Assembly (NCBI RefSeq): GCF_016862275.1
Contig: NZ_BOMQ01000045.1
Span: 1-64,000, forward strand
Direction of reading: 5' to 3'
Source: Actinoplanes nipponensis
GTDB taxonomy: Bacteria; Actinomycetota; Actinomycetes; Mycobacteriales; Micromonosporaceae
DNA: 64,000 bases
In this document: positions 47,945-56,599 of the stretch, piece by piece
How the letters are laid out: every line of letters starts with the position of its first letter
Position numbering within the stretch: position 1 is the first letter of the stretch
Program-made: the position numbers and the translations under genes
The notes under the pieces: model-generated
The model's database searches: none
What the model was told of the DNA's origin: nothing
The model's input: only the letters and a program-made list of their open reading frames with translations

Positions 47945-50077
47945 TTACTTCTGCGGCCCCGCGCCGTTGCCGGACACCTGATCGAGCGACGCCATGACGA
48001 CCACGCCGGAGTGACCCGCGACGAGCCGGGCGGCCAGCTCACGGGCGGCCGGACCGGCGGCCACCACGCAGCGGGTCCGGGCCAGGTCGAGGCCGGGCAG
48101 CACCGTGCCCCGCACCTCGGACCAGAGCGCGTCGGCGCGCCGCCGGGTCCATCCCGGACCGGTGAGCACCGCCTCCGCCTTGCGCGCCCCGCGCCGATGC
48201 AGCCTGCGGGCCCGCCGCAGCAGCACCTCCAGGCCCGGCCCGGGCCGGCGGCGGGCGGCCCGCAGCAGGCCGTCGACGACCCGGCCCGGCACCCGGCTGA
48301 GCACCACGTCCTCGGCCTGCCGGAGGCGTTCCAGGCCGGCGCCGGCCCGTAGCCGGTGCACGGTGACACCCGGCTCGGCGCCGATGCCGTCCACCGTCGT
48401 CAGCACGTCCACCCGGGCGCCGCCGGCCACCGCCCGGGCGAGGCCGGGACCGACCCGGGCCGCGGCCGCGTCGTCGGTGACGACCACGACGATCCGATCA
48501 GCGCCGGGCGGGTCCGCCGGCCCGGCGGCCGCCGCGCCCGTACGGTCGATCGGCTCGCCGTACCACCGCCGCAGTTCGGCGGCCACGGCGTCCTTGCCGT
48601 ACCGCGCGCGCAGCACGTCCCGCGCGGCGGCCAGGTCGAGCCGGGGCAGCTCCGCGGCCAGGGCCCGGAACGCCTCGGCCACCTGTTCCGGCGTGCAGTC
48701 CACGTCGATCAGCCGGCCGGCCACGCCGTCCAGGCCGGCCATGGTCTCGCGCGGGCCGTCGCTGCGGGCCACCAGCACCGGCAGCCCGGCGCCGACCGCC
48801 TCCACCACGGTCATGCCGAACGTCTCCTTGGCGCTGAGATGCACCAGCAGGTCGTGGGCGTGCATGAGCGCGGCCACCCGGTCCGGCGGCACCGGCGGCA
48901 GCACCCGGACGCGGTCGGCCAGCCCCAGCTCGGCGGCCCGGCGCGCCAGCTCGTCGGCCAGCGGCCCCGAGCCCACCAGGGTCAGCGTCCGGGCCGTCCG
49001 CTCGGCGGCGGCCACCGCGAACGCCTCCAGCAGCACCCGGACGCCCTTGTGCTCGATCAGCCGGCCGACGTAGAGCCACCGGTCCAGCTCCGTCACGGGC
49101 GCCGCGCGGACCGTGAAGCCGTCGAAGTCGATCGGGTTCGGCACCAGCTGGACCTTGTCCGCGTGCCGCGGGAACTCCGACCGCAGGTAGTCGCGCAGGC
49201 CACCGCCGACGCAGAGCACCACGTCGGCCCGGTCCAGCATGGCGGCGTACCGGCGCCGCACGCCGGCCTGGCCGAGCACCCGGGCCAGGAAGGTGGCGTG
49301 CTCGGTGACCACGACGCGCGCCTGCGGGTGGGCCAGCGCGGCGGCCACGGCGCCGCCGTACAGACCGGTGTGCGCGTGCACCACCGGCGCCTCGATCCGG
49401 CCGGTGGGCAGCGCCGCCCGGACGGCGTGCACGTGGGCGTCGATCCACTGCGGGTAGCCGCCGGCCGTGAGGCTGGGCACCGCCACCCGGCACAGCTCGC
49501 CCTGCGGGGTGTCCGTGACGACCCGCATCGCGGCGCGGGCGGCCAGCCGGTCCGCGACCGTGTCCACGGCGTCCGGTGACGCCTCCGCGCGGGGATAGAA
49601 CCAGCCCTCGCTGTGCACCGTGACGACGGTGTCGAAGCCGGAACGGACCGCGTCCGTGGTGGTCTGCACGAACGCGCCCGCGAAGTCGTCGTTCGGGCCG
49701 GGGTACCAGGGGGTCACCACGGCGAGATCGGCCTGCCGGGGGCTGCGGGCCGGCGTGGCGCCGGGCTCGGTGGCGACGCTGACGTCCGGCCGCCGCCGGG
49801 CCACCGCCCACGCCGGCACCAGCGCGGGCGCGTCCCCGGCCACGAGCGCGGCGCCGGGCGGCAACGCGCCGCCGGCCAGGAACTGCCGCACCGCCCGCTC
49901 GTCGCGGAGCCGGCGCAGCAGCACGCCGGGCGGCGCCTCGACCTCGGACCAGGCCGGCCGGTCGAGCACCACGAGCGTCACGTCGGCGCCGTCCCGTGCC
50001 GCCTGAACGGTCAGTCGTAGCGCTGCGTTGATCCGCCGGCTGCCGAGGGCGAGATAGACGAGTTTCCGGCGCGACAT
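47945..50077 (-). CDS. GT4 glycosyltransferase flanked by two half-GT-like domains
   Basis: A 710-residue protein in three parts. Residues about 1-105 form a short Rossmann-like domain (KLVYLALGSRRINAAL ... ALVAGDAPALVPAWAVARR). Residues about 116-500 are a full GT4 enzyme (VVTPWYPGPNDDFAGAFVQ, TEHATFLARVL, VPNPIDFDGF, LYVGRLIEHKGV, and the ETFGMTVVE EX7E motif). Residues about 526-700 are a second Rossmann-like domain (DRIVVVVTDDAAAARV ... RTRCVVAAGPAARELAARL). The two end domains resemble each other and the stand-alone proteins at 52857 and 54820. The GT4 part is paralogous to the enzyme at 55403. It probably transfers a sugar in glycopolymer synthesis; donor and acceptor are unknown. Confidence 0.9.
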   Translation of the reverse strand: MSRRKLVYLALGSRRINAALRLTVQAARDGADVTLVVLDRPAWSEVEAPPGVLLRRLRDERAVRQFLAGGALPPGAALVAGDAPALVPAWAVARRRPDVSVATEPGATPARSPRQADLAVVTPWYPGPNDDFAGAFVQTTTDAVRSGFDTVVTVHSEGWFYPRAEASPDAVDTVADRLAARAAMRVVTDTPQGELCRVAVPSLTAGGYPQWIDAHVHAVRAALPTGRIEAPVVHAHTGLYGGAVAAALAHPQARVVVTEHATFLARVLGQAGVRRRYAAMLDRADVVLCVGGGLRDYLRSEFPRHADKVQLVPNPIDFDGFTVRAAPVTELDRWLYVGRLIEHKGVRVLLEAFAVAAAERTARTLTLVGSGPLADELARRAAELGLADRVRVLPPVPPDRVAALMHAHDLLVHLSAKETFGMTVVEAVGAGLPVLVARSDGPRETMAGLDGVAGRLIDVDCTPEQVAEAFRALAAELPRLDLAAARDVLRARYGKDAVAAELRRWYGEPIDRTGAAAAGPADPPGADRIVVVVTDDAAAARVGPGLARAVAGGARVDVLTTVDGIGAEPGVTVHRLRAGAGLERLRQAEDVVLSRVPGRVVDGLLRAARRRPGPGLEVLLRRARRLHRRGARKAEAVLTGPGWTRRRADALWSEVRGTVLPGLDLARTRCVVAAGPAARELAARLVAGHSGVVVMASLDQVSGNGAGPQK

Positions 50078-50177
50078 CCCGTTCCTTTTCTGTGAAGTTG
50101 ATGACCACAGCGCGCACCGAGGTACTACTCTGCGCAGGTTCGCGTCACCTGCTCCCGCTGCGAAGGTGGATCATGTC

Positions 50178-50819
50178 ATGACGCTTCTCACCGACGCGGA
50201 AGCCTCGAAGTACTGGAACGAGCGTCATCAGCAGGAGACCGATCTGCGGTCGGGCGGCGACATCTCGTTCGACGAGGCGACCAACTATATGTTCTACCTG
50301 CGGCGACTCACCATGCTGATGGACCGCGTCGGGCTGCAGAACAACCCGGTCGCGCCGCTCTACCTGCTGGACGCCGGCTGCGGCAAGGGCTACTTCAGCC
50401 GGGAGCTGGCCAAGTTCGGCCACCAGGTCGACGGCATCGACGGCAGCGAGGCGGCCATCGCGCACTGCCGCGAGCTCGGCGGCGGCCCGCGCTACCACCG
50501 GACCACCCTCTCCGGCTGGCGGACGCCCTGGCTGTACGACGTCGTGTTCACCGTCGACGTGCTCTTCCACATCCTGGACGACGCGGAGTGGGAACGCTCG
50601 ACGCGTAACCTGGCCTCGCTGGTCCGGCTCGGCGGCAAGCTGATCGTCGGCGACTGGGGCGAGGACGGCGACCACGTCTACGGCAACTACCAGGTGGTCC
50701 GGGGCCGCGACCGGTACCTGCCGCTGCTGGACGCCTGCGGTATGCGTTTCGACGGCTGGGAGCCGTACCGCTTCCGGCGCAGCCCCATCGGGCTCTACAC
50801 CTTCACCCGCATCGGCTGA
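50178..50819 (+). CDS. Class I SAM-dependent methyltransferase
   Basis: A 213-residue methyltransferase. Motif I is LLDAGCGKGYFSRELAKFG, then VDGIDGSEAAIAHCREL, DVVFTVDVLFHILDDAEWE, and GGKLIVGDWGED. It resembles the small sugar or lipid methyltransferases common in polysaccharide clusters; the substrate is unknown. ATG 50178 is preferred to GTG 50166 because AAGGTGG lies eight bases upstream. It diverges from the GT4 gene (100 bp) and is 13 bp upstream of the coiled-coil protein gene, forming a plus-strand operon with the epimerase. Confidence 0.92.
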   Translation: MTLLTDAEASKYWNERHQQETDLRSGGDISFDEATNYMFYLRRLTMLMDRVGLQNNPVAPLYLLDAGCGKGYFSRELAKFGHQVDGIDGSEAAIAHCRELGGGPRYHRTTLSGWRTPWLYDVVFTVDVLFHILDDAEWERSTRNLASLVRLGGKLIVGDWGEDGDHVYGNYQVVRGRDRYLPLLDACGMRFDGWEPYRFRRSPIGLYTFTRIG

Positions 50820-50832
50820 GAACGGCGGCGAC

Positions 50833-51660
50833 ATGCTCATTCACGAACTCCTCCCCCTCGTCGGCGACGCGCAGAGCGTCGTGGAGGTCAGCCAGAGCGG
50901 CGACGCGCTCCGCGAGCTGCTGCGGGCCCCGGCGGCGTCGGCCTACCGGGCGTACGTCCCGGACGGCGAGAAGATGGACGCCGGCACCGTGGTGGTCGCC
51001 TTCCTGGGCCCCAAGCCCGAGGCCCACATCGACGCCGAGACCGTCGCGCCGGCCCTGCGCGAGCTGCCCGTGGGTGGGCGGGCCCTGCTGCTGCTCGGCT
51101 GGCCGGTGCCCGAGCTGCCGTACCACCGGCTGCTCGACGAGCTGGTCACCGCCGGCCTCCAGGTGCTCCAGGTCGTCCCGCTGGACAAGGTCTCCCGGCA
51201 CGGCGCGCACTGCGCGGTCCTGGCCGCCCGGGTCGACCGGCTCGCCCCGCTGCGCACCCACCTGTCGGACGCCCCGCTGGACCTGGCCGGGGAGGCGCCC
51301 GACCTGCGCGCCCTGCTCCGGCTCACCGGCGAGTACGTGTTCGGCGACCTGCTCAGCCGCCCCCTGCGCCGCAACCTGGCCGCGGCGGGCGACCGGATCA
51401 AGGAGCAGGACGAGCGCATCCGCGCGCTGGAGAAGGAGATCGCCGCCCGCGACGCCACGATCGCCAAGGCCGAGAGCCGGCTCGCGCGGGCCCGCAACGA
51501 CCTCGCCGACCTGCGCGCCTCCACCACCTTCCGGATCGGCAACACGGTCGTGCAGGGCGCCCGCCGGCCCACCCGGGGCATCGTCAGCGTCCCGGTGGGT
51601 CTGGTCCGCATCTGGCGCAAGCGGGGAACCCCGGGCGAGCGTCCCGGTCCGCAATCCTGA
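50833..51660 (+). CDS. Rossmann-like protein with C-terminal coiled coil, glycopolymer-associated
   Basis: A 275-residue protein. About 1-145 looks like a methyltransferase fold without the usual SAM motif (SVVEVSQSGDALRELL, VGGRALLLLGWPVPE). About 185-230 is a heptad-patterned coiled coil (AAAGDRIKEQDERIRALEKE). The C-terminus is basic: STTFRIGNTVVQGARRP then VPVGLVRIWRKRG, a type of ending I associate with actinomycete glycosyltransferase-cluster proteins and which may bind membrane. I do not recognise a defined family. It follows a methyltransferase gene by 13 bp, which recalls chain-terminating methyltransferase plus coiled-coil ruler pairs, but that is inference. Confidence 0.75.
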   Translation: MLIHELLPLVGDAQSVVEVSQSGDALRELLRAPAASAYRAYVPDGEKMDAGTVVVAFLGPKPEAHIDAETVAPALRELPVGGRALLLLGWPVPELPYHRLLDELVTAGLQVLQVVPLDKVSRHGAHCAVLAARVDRLAPLRTHLSDAPLDLAGEAPDLRALLRLTGEYVFGDLLSRPLRRNLAAAGDRIKEQDERIRALEKEIAARDATIAKAESRLARARNDLADLRASTTFRIGNTVVQGARRPTRGIVSVPVGLVRIWRKRGTPGERPGPQS

Positions 51661-51731
51661 AGCCGTACACCCCTGTATGGTGGCCGTCGAACTCGACCCA
51701 GCCGGTTCCTGACCACACGGAGAAGACTGCG

Positions 51732-52823
51732 ATGAAGGTTTTGAGCATTGTCGGCGCCCGGCCGCAGCTGGTGAAGCTGGCGCCCATCGCGCAGGCCTTC
51801 GCCGGCACGGACCACGAGCACGTCATCGTCCACACCGGACAGCACTACGACGTCAACCTCTCGGACGTGTTCTTCACCGGCCTGGGCATCCCGGACCCCG
51901 ACGTGCACCTCGGCGTCGGCTCCGGCAGCCACGGCGTGCAGACCGGCGCCGTGCTCAGCGCGATGGACCCGGTGCTGGAGCTGGAGAAGCCGGACTGGGT
52001 CCTGGTGTACGGCGACACCAACTCGACGCTGGCCGGGGCCGTGGCCGCGGTCAAGATGCACATCCCGGTCGCGCACCTGGAAGCCGGCCTGCGCTCGTTC
52101 AACCGCCGGATGCCCGAGGAGCACAACCGGGTGCTCACCGACCACGCGGCCGACCTGCTGCTGGCGCCCACCGAGGAGGCCGTGCGCCACCTGCGGGCCG
52201 AGGGCCTGGGCGACCGGGCCGAGCTGGTCGGCGACGTGATGGTCGACGTGTGCCTGCGGGTCCGCGACGACGTCCTGGCCGGGCGGCACCCCGCCCCGGC
52301 GCTGCCCGACGGCATCGACCCGGAGCAGCCGTACCTGCTGGCCACGCTGCACCGGGCCGAGAACACCGACGACCCGAAGCGGCTGGCCCAGCTGCTCGGC
52401 GCGCTCGCCGAGCTGCCCGTGCCGGTGGCGCTGCTGGCCCACCCGCGGCTCGTGGCCCGGGCCGAGGCCCAGGGGCTGAAGCTGCAGCAGGGCGCCGTGC
52501 ACGTGGGCACGCCGCTGCCGTACGCCTCGATGGTCGCCGGCGTGCTCGGCTCCGCCGGCGTGGTCACCGACTCGGGCGGCCTGCAGAAGGAGGCCTACCT
52601 GCTGGGTCGTCCGTGCACGACGCTGCGCACCGAGACCGAATGGGTGGAGACGCTCGAGGACGGCTGGAACCACCTCGTGACGGACCCGGCCGAGCTCGGC
52701 GACGGCTGGACCGCGCTGGCCACCCGCCCCGCCCCGCAGGCCGAGCGGGGCACCCCGTACGGCGACGGCGCCGCGGCCAAGCGGGTCGTCGAGGTGCTGG
52801 CCGAACGCTTCGCCGCCCGCTGA
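51732..52823 (+). CDS. wbpI: Non-hydrolysing UDP-sugar 2-epimerase (WbpI/WecB family)
   Basis: A 363-residue epimerase. It has MKVLSIVGARPQLVKLAPIAQAF, IVHTGQHYD, VLVYGDTNSTLAGAVAA, HLEAGLRSFNRRMPEEHNRVLTDH, DVMVDV, LATLHRAENTDD and VTDSGGLQKEAYLLGRPCTTLRTETEWVE. The SFNRRMPEEHNR version of the motif fits WbpI-type enzymes that act on UDP-GlcNAc3NAcA better than classical WecB. It would make UDP-ManNAc3NAcA as the last step of the pathway. CGGAGAAG precedes ATG 51732, and TATGGT at 51676-51681 is a possible promoter element. Confidence 0.93.
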   Translation: MKVLSIVGARPQLVKLAPIAQAFAGTDHEHVIVHTGQHYDVNLSDVFFTGLGIPDPDVHLGVGSGSHGVQTGAVLSAMDPVLELEKPDWVLVYGDTNSTLAGAVAAVKMHIPVAHLEAGLRSFNRRMPEEHNRVLTDHAADLLLAPTEEAVRHLRAEGLGDRAELVGDVMVDVCLRVRDDVLAGRHPAPALPDGIDPEQPYLLATLHRAENTDDPKRLAQLLGALAELPVPVALLAHPRLVARAEAQGLKLQQGAVHVGTPLPYASMVAGVLGSAGVVTDSGGLQKEAYLLGRPCTTLRTETEWVETLEDGWNHLVTDPAELGDGWTALATRPAPQAERGTPYGDGAAAKRVVEVLAERFAAR

Positions 52824-52844
52824 CGGGCCCCACCCGGGGGCCCG
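52824..52844. terminator. Hairpin terminator after the epimerase gene
   Basis: CGGGCCCC and GGGGCCCG form a perfect 8-bp stem with a five-base loop immediately after the stop codon and 12 bp before the convergent gene's stop. Confidence 0.65.
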
Positions 52845-52856
52845 CCAGGGCTGCTG

Positions 52857-53447
52857 CTACTTGTCGCCGACGTACGGCTTGCGGTCCAGGGCCGTCGTCG
52901 TGCGGACCCCCGGGTAACGCCGCGACAGCCGCCAGGCCAGCGGCACGGCCGGCTGGTCGGCGGCCACGATCCGGTCCGCGTGGGCCAGGTCCAGGTCCAC
53001 GGCGGGACCCTGGCCCCGGCGCGACAGGATCAGCGGGCGCATCACCCGGAACGTCGGCCAGAACATCTTCTTGTGGATGCCCTTGGACACCTTGGACTGG
53101 GCCCGCCGGGTCAGCGCCAGGCCCGCGTCCACCTTCTTGAGCGCCGGGCGGCCCACGGTCAGCGAGCGGGCCTTGCCGAACGCCTTGGCGGGCAGGGTGA
53201 ACAGCAGGCCCCGCTCGATCCGCCGGATCGTGATGTCGGACGCCTCGACGTCGAGCACCCGGTGCACGCGCACCTGCGGATCGAGATCGGCGTCCTGCGT
53301 GCTGCTGCTCTCCGCGACGAGCAGGTCGACGTCCACGCCGGCGTCCACGAGATCCTGCACATAGGACTTCACCCGGGTGGTGAGCTTGTAGCTCAGGGCG
53401 ATGACGACGACGCGCGGCTTCGTCACCGGGCCGGCTGGCGTGCTCAC
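52857..53447 (-). CDS. Small Rossmann-like half-glycosyltransferase protein (copy 1)
   Basis: A 196-residue soluble protein. The N-terminal strand-helix-strand PRVVVIALSYKLTTRVKSYV is followed by AGVDVDLLVAE and QVRVHRVLDV. A basic helical middle (about 80-140) follows, and DRIVAADQPAVPLAWRLSRR near the end. It looks like the N-terminal half of a GT-B glycosyltransferase without a donor-binding half. Equivalent domains occur at 54820-55371 and at both ends of the protein at 47945-50077. GTG 53447 overlaps the stop of the GT4 gene upstream by four bases. Function is unknown; pairing with the coupled GT4 is the simplest idea. Confidence 0.8.
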   Translation of the reverse strand: MSTPAGPVTKPRVVVIALSYKLTTRVKSYVQDLVDAGVDVDLLVAESSSTQDADLDPQVRVHRVLDVEASDITIRRIERGLLFTLPAKAFGKARSLTVGRPALKKVDAGLALTRRAQSKVSKGIHKKMFWPTFRVMRPLILSRRGQGPAVDLDLAHADRIVAADQPAVPLAWRLSRRYPGVRTTTALDRKPYVGDK

Positions 53448-54823
53448 GACGACACCTCCTGAACGGTCGACGGGCGGACCAGGGTGCGCATCCGGGCCTC
53501 CAGCGGGGCCAGCAGGGTGTCCCGCTTGAAGGTGTCGGCGTGCCGGCGGGCGGCCGCGCGGACCTCCGGGCCGGCCTCGCGGGCCGCCTGCCCGGCCTCG
53601 ACGAAGGACTGCGCCAGCTTCTCGGGGTCGAGGCTGTCGGCGTGGAACCACAGCGGGTAGCCCTCGAGGACCTCGCGGGCGGCGATGTCCGGCGCGTGCA
53701 CCGAGACGATCGGCCGGCCGGTGGCCATGTACTCGAAGATCTTGCCGGAGGTGACGTAGCGGCCGCCGGCGGCCAGGAACACCAGCACGTCGCTGTCGGC
53801 GTAGACCGACGACACCTCGGTCTTGGACACCGGCCCGCGCAGCCGCAGCCCGGCATCCGTGGCCGGATCCACCTGACCGGCGGCGTCGAGACCCAGCCGG
53901 GGCAGGAAGCTGGCGTGGCTGTGCTTGAAGAAGCCGAGGTGGCCGAAGAGGTTGAGCTCGGCGCCGGCCAGGTCCGGGTGCGCCCGGGCGATCCGGAAGG
54001 CCTCCGCCATCTCCTCCACCGGCTGGTGGGTGGTGACCGTGCCGAGGTAGCCGAACTTGAGCGGGCGCTGCGGCGTGGTCGCCGGCTCGGCCGGCTCGGC
54101 CGGGGGCAGCTCGAGCAGGTCCGGGTCCCAGCCGTTCGGCACGACCATCATCCGGTCGGCCGCCTTCGGGTACCGGTCGGCGTGCCAGTCGCGCAGCGCG
54201 TTGTTCACGAACACCGTCGCGGCCGACTTGCCGATGACCCGGCGCTCCCACTTCCACGTCGGATGCTTCGGCGGGTACGCGGGCTCGTCCTTGAACAGGT
54301 CGAGGGTCCACGAGTCGCGGTAGTCGATCACGTACGGGATCTTGGCCAGCTTGCCGATCGCCCAGCCGGCGGCGAAGGCGGAGAACGGGTTGCCGGTGGC
54401 CAGCACCGCGTCGAACTTCTCCCGCCGGTGCAGCTTCAGCGCCTTGGCGACCGACGAACGGGCCCAGGAGACGTACTGCTCGGGGAACTGCCTGGCCTCG
54501 CGCCAGTCGAAGAACTTCTTGGACACGGTGGGCAGCGTGCCGCGGAACCAGCTCATGTTCTGCAGCTCGTGCTCCCACCGGAAGGTGTCGAGCTCGGGGC
54601 GTTCGACGGTGATCCGCGGGTCGACGGTGTCGAGCAGCTTCTCGTCCGTGGAGCCGATCACGTCGTACAGGAACCCCAGCGGCGCGGCGAAGACCGTGAC
54701 GTCCCAGCCGGCCGCGGCGAAGTGGTTCGCCGTCGCGCGGGCCCGGTAGACGCCGCTGGCCCGCGACGGGGGGAAGTAGAAGGCGAGATAGAGCAGGCGA
54801 GGACGCCGTTCGCTAGCGGTCAT
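53444..54823 (-). CDS. GT4 glycosyltransferase (WbuB-like)
   Basis: A 459-residue GT-B enzyme. The N-terminal domain has RLLYLAFYFPPSRASGVYRARATANHFAAAGWDVTVFAA, an RDSWTLDLFKDEP stretch near 190, NNALRDW and VPNGWDPDLLE. The donor half has FGYLGTVTTHQPVEEMAEAFRIA, SDVLVFLAAGGRYVTSGKIFEYMATGRPIVSVHAPD. It is cytoplasmic or membrane-associated, with unknown sugar specificity. Four-base overlaps join it to half-GT-like genes on both sides (54820-54823 and 53444-53447), an arrangement that suggests co-assembly. Confidence 0.92.
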   Translation of the reverse strand: MTASERRPRLLYLAFYFPPSRASGVYRARATANHFAAAGWDVTVFAAPLGFLYDVIGSTDEKLLDTVDPRITVERPELDTFRWEHELQNMSWFRGTLPTVSKKFFDWREARQFPEQYVSWARSSVAKALKLHRREKFDAVLATGNPFSAFAAGWAIGKLAKIPYVIDYRDSWTLDLFKDEPAYPPKHPTWKWERRVIGKSAATVFVNNALRDWHADRYPKAADRMMVVPNGWDPDLLELPPAEPAEPATTPQRPLKFGYLGTVTTHQPVEEMAEAFRIARAHPDLAGAELNLFGHLGFFKHSHASFLPRLGLDAAGQVDPATDAGLRLRGPVSKTEVSSVYADSDVLVFLAAGGRYVTSGKIFEYMATGRPIVSVHAPDIAAREVLEGYPLWFHADSLDPEKLAQSFVEAGQAAREAGPEVRAAARRHADTFKRDTLLAPLEARMRTLVRPSTVQEVSS

Positions 54824-55371
54824 GCCTTGTCCTCATGGTCCACAATTTCCCCTTGCCGCCCGGAGCTGGTCACCTGGTCGATACGGAACGCGATCCGCGG
54901 GCGGTGGCGGCCGGCCGCGGCGAGGCGCTGCGCCGCCGGGAACGACTGCGGATCCGTCACCACGAGCGTGTCGAACCGTCCCCACCGGCGGTTGAACTCA
55001 GCCAGTGGACGGTCGGCGGCGTCGCGCCACAACCGACCGTACAGGGGCAGGAACACCCGCTTGTGCAGCGGGCGGCCGATGCGCCGGTCGTACGCCGACA
55101 CCAGCCGCTTGCCGCGGCGACCCCCAGCCCGGCGCAGCAGGGCCTTCGGCGCCCGGTGCAACACCAGCCGCTCGGCGGTCAGCGGCCAGTGGTCCCGGCC
55201 CAGCCCGGCCAGCTCGACCAGCTCCACCCCGGCGGCGAACTCGTCGCCGGCCCAGGACTCCGCCCGGTCGACCAGCACGACGGGGCGCTCACCGGCCTGC
55301 ACCAGCGTCCGGGTCTCCTCGGTCACGGCCAGCCGCCGGTTAGCACCCAGGGCCAGGAAAAGAACTCGCAT
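54820..55371 (-). CDS. Small Rossmann-like half-glycosyltransferase protein (copy 2)
   Basis: A 183-residue protein. It begins MRVLFLALGANRRLAVTEE, continues RPVVLVDRAESW and GVELVELAGLG, has a basic helical middle (about 70-130), then FDTLVVTDPQSFPAAQRLAA and PRIAFRID. Order and spacing of these blocks match the protein at 52857-53447 and the terminal domains of the protein at 47945-50077. ATG 55371 is chosen because GGAG lies six bases before it and the hydrophobic strand starts there. Its stop overlaps the next gene's start by four bases, and it is 31 bp after the GT4 gene at 55403. Confidence 0.8.
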   Translation of the reverse strand: MRVLFLALGANRRLAVTEETRTLVQAGERPVVLVDRAESWAGDEFAAGVELVELAGLGRDHWPLTAERLVLHRAPKALLRRAGGRRGKRLVSAYDRRIGRPLHKRVFLPLYGRLWRDAADRPLAEFNRRWGRFDTLVVTDPQSFPAAQRLAAAGRHRPRIAFRIDQVTSSGRQGEIVDHEDKA

Positions 55372-55402
55372 GATGCTCCATGATGCTGTCGTTGGTTCCG
55401 GC

Positions 55403-56599
55403 TCAGGGCCGGGACTGCGGGGAGAACCAGGCGTCGTGGTGCTGGTGGGCCACGGCCTGGTAGCCGTACCGGTCCGCCAGCGTGCGGCGGGCCCGCTCCA
55501 GGTCCATGCCGCCCGGGAAACGGTCACGCAGCTGCTCGTAACCGGCCACGATGGCCGCGCTGTCGTCCTCGATCGCGATCAGCTGCCCGGCGTCGGTCTC
55601 GATGCCCGCGAGCGTCTGCTCCGGGCCACCGCACCGGGTGACGATCACCGGCATGCCGGCGGCGGCCGCCTCGATCACCACGACCCCGAAGGTCTCGTAC
55701 CGGCTCGGGTGCACCAGCACGTCGTGCTCCCGCATCAGGGCCAGGGCCTCCACCGGCGACAGCGCGCCGGCGAAGGTCACCGCGTCGGCGACACCCAGCT
55801 CCGCGGCCCGCTCGCCCAGCCGGCCGCGCAGCTCCCCCTCGCCCACCAGGGTGAGGGTCAGGTCGGGTTCCTGCCGGCGGCAGACCGCGAAGGCCTCGAG
55901 CAGCCAGCTGACCCCCTTGCGCTCGATGAGCCCGCCGACGAACAGCCAGCGGTGCAGCGACTTCACCGGCTCGGCGCGCGGGGTCGCGAAGTCGATCGGG
56001 TTGGCGATCGGCCGCAGCTTGCCCGCGTGCTCGGGGAAGGCCGTCGCGAGCTGCTCGCGCAGCTCGTCGCCGACCACGAAGAACGCCTCGCAGGCGCCCA
56101 GCACCTCGGCGTAGCCGGCGTGACCGTCCGGCTCGGCGAGCATCCTGTCCAGGAACGTGGCGTGCTCGGTGACGAACAGCCGGCTGCCGGGCCGCATGTT
56201 GCGCAGCGCCGGCAGACCGCCGAGCAGACCGACGTGGGCGTGGACGACGTCGGCGGCGATGGGTTGCCCGCCGAGCGCGACCTTCAGCGACTCGGCGGCC
56301 CGCCGGGCCTGCTCGGCGAACGGCAGCGCCCGGGGCATGGGCACCGGCACCGTGACGAGATCGGCCCCGCCGACCGTACGGCTGGGCGCGGTCGCCGACG
56401 GCATGAGCGCCCGGAACGCCTCAGCGATCCGGGCGTCCTGCTCGGGCGAGAGCCGGGCCACCCAGCTGTCGCAGTGGTACACCGTGAACGACTCCGTGCC
56501 CGGTGCGGTCGCCTCGGTCATGGCCTGGACGAACGCGCCGCGGAAGGGCAACTGCGTGCTGGGATACCACGGCGTGACGACGGCGACGGGGCCGGACAT
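55403..56599 (-). CDS. GT4 glycosyltransferase
   Basis: A 398-residue GT-B enzyme. It has VAVVTPWYPSTQLPFRGAFVQ, VVHAHVGLLGGLPAL, TEHATFLDRMLAE, IANPIDFATP, WLFVGGLIERKGVSWLLEAF, LVGEGELRGRLGERAAELG, and HPSRYETFGVVVIEAAAAGMPV with the EX7E motif. It is a close paralogue of the central part of the protein at 47945-50077, as shared PWYP...GAFVQ and TEHATFL blocks show. Its ATG shares one base with the TGA of the oxidoreductase gene (TGATG), so it is in the wbpE-wbpB operon. Confidence 0.93.
   Translation of the reverse strand: MSGPVAVVTPWYPSTQLPFRGAFVQAMTEATAPGTESFTVYHCDSWVARLSPEQDARIAEAFRALMPSATAPSRTVGGADLVTVPVPMPRALPFAEQARRAAESLKVALGGQPIAADVVHAHVGLLGGLPALRNMRPGSRLFVTEHATFLDRMLAEPDGHAGYAEVLGACEAFFVVGDELREQLATAFPEHAGKLRPIANPIDFATPRAEPVKSLHRWLFVGGLIERKGVSWLLEAFAVCRRQEPDLTLTLVGEGELRGRLGERAAELGVADAVTFAGALSPVEALALMREHDVLVHPSRYETFGVVVIEAAAAGMPVIVTRCGGPEQTLAGIETDAGQLIAIEDDSAAIVAGYEQLRDRFPGGMDLERARRTLADRYGYQAVAHQHHDAWFSPQSRP

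Noticed and set aside
44921..48352. 1143-codon open frame on the plus strand
   Set aside because: It lies opposite the WbpA-like, TarS-like and GT4 genes, whose protein motifs are clear; composition is that of an antisense shadow.
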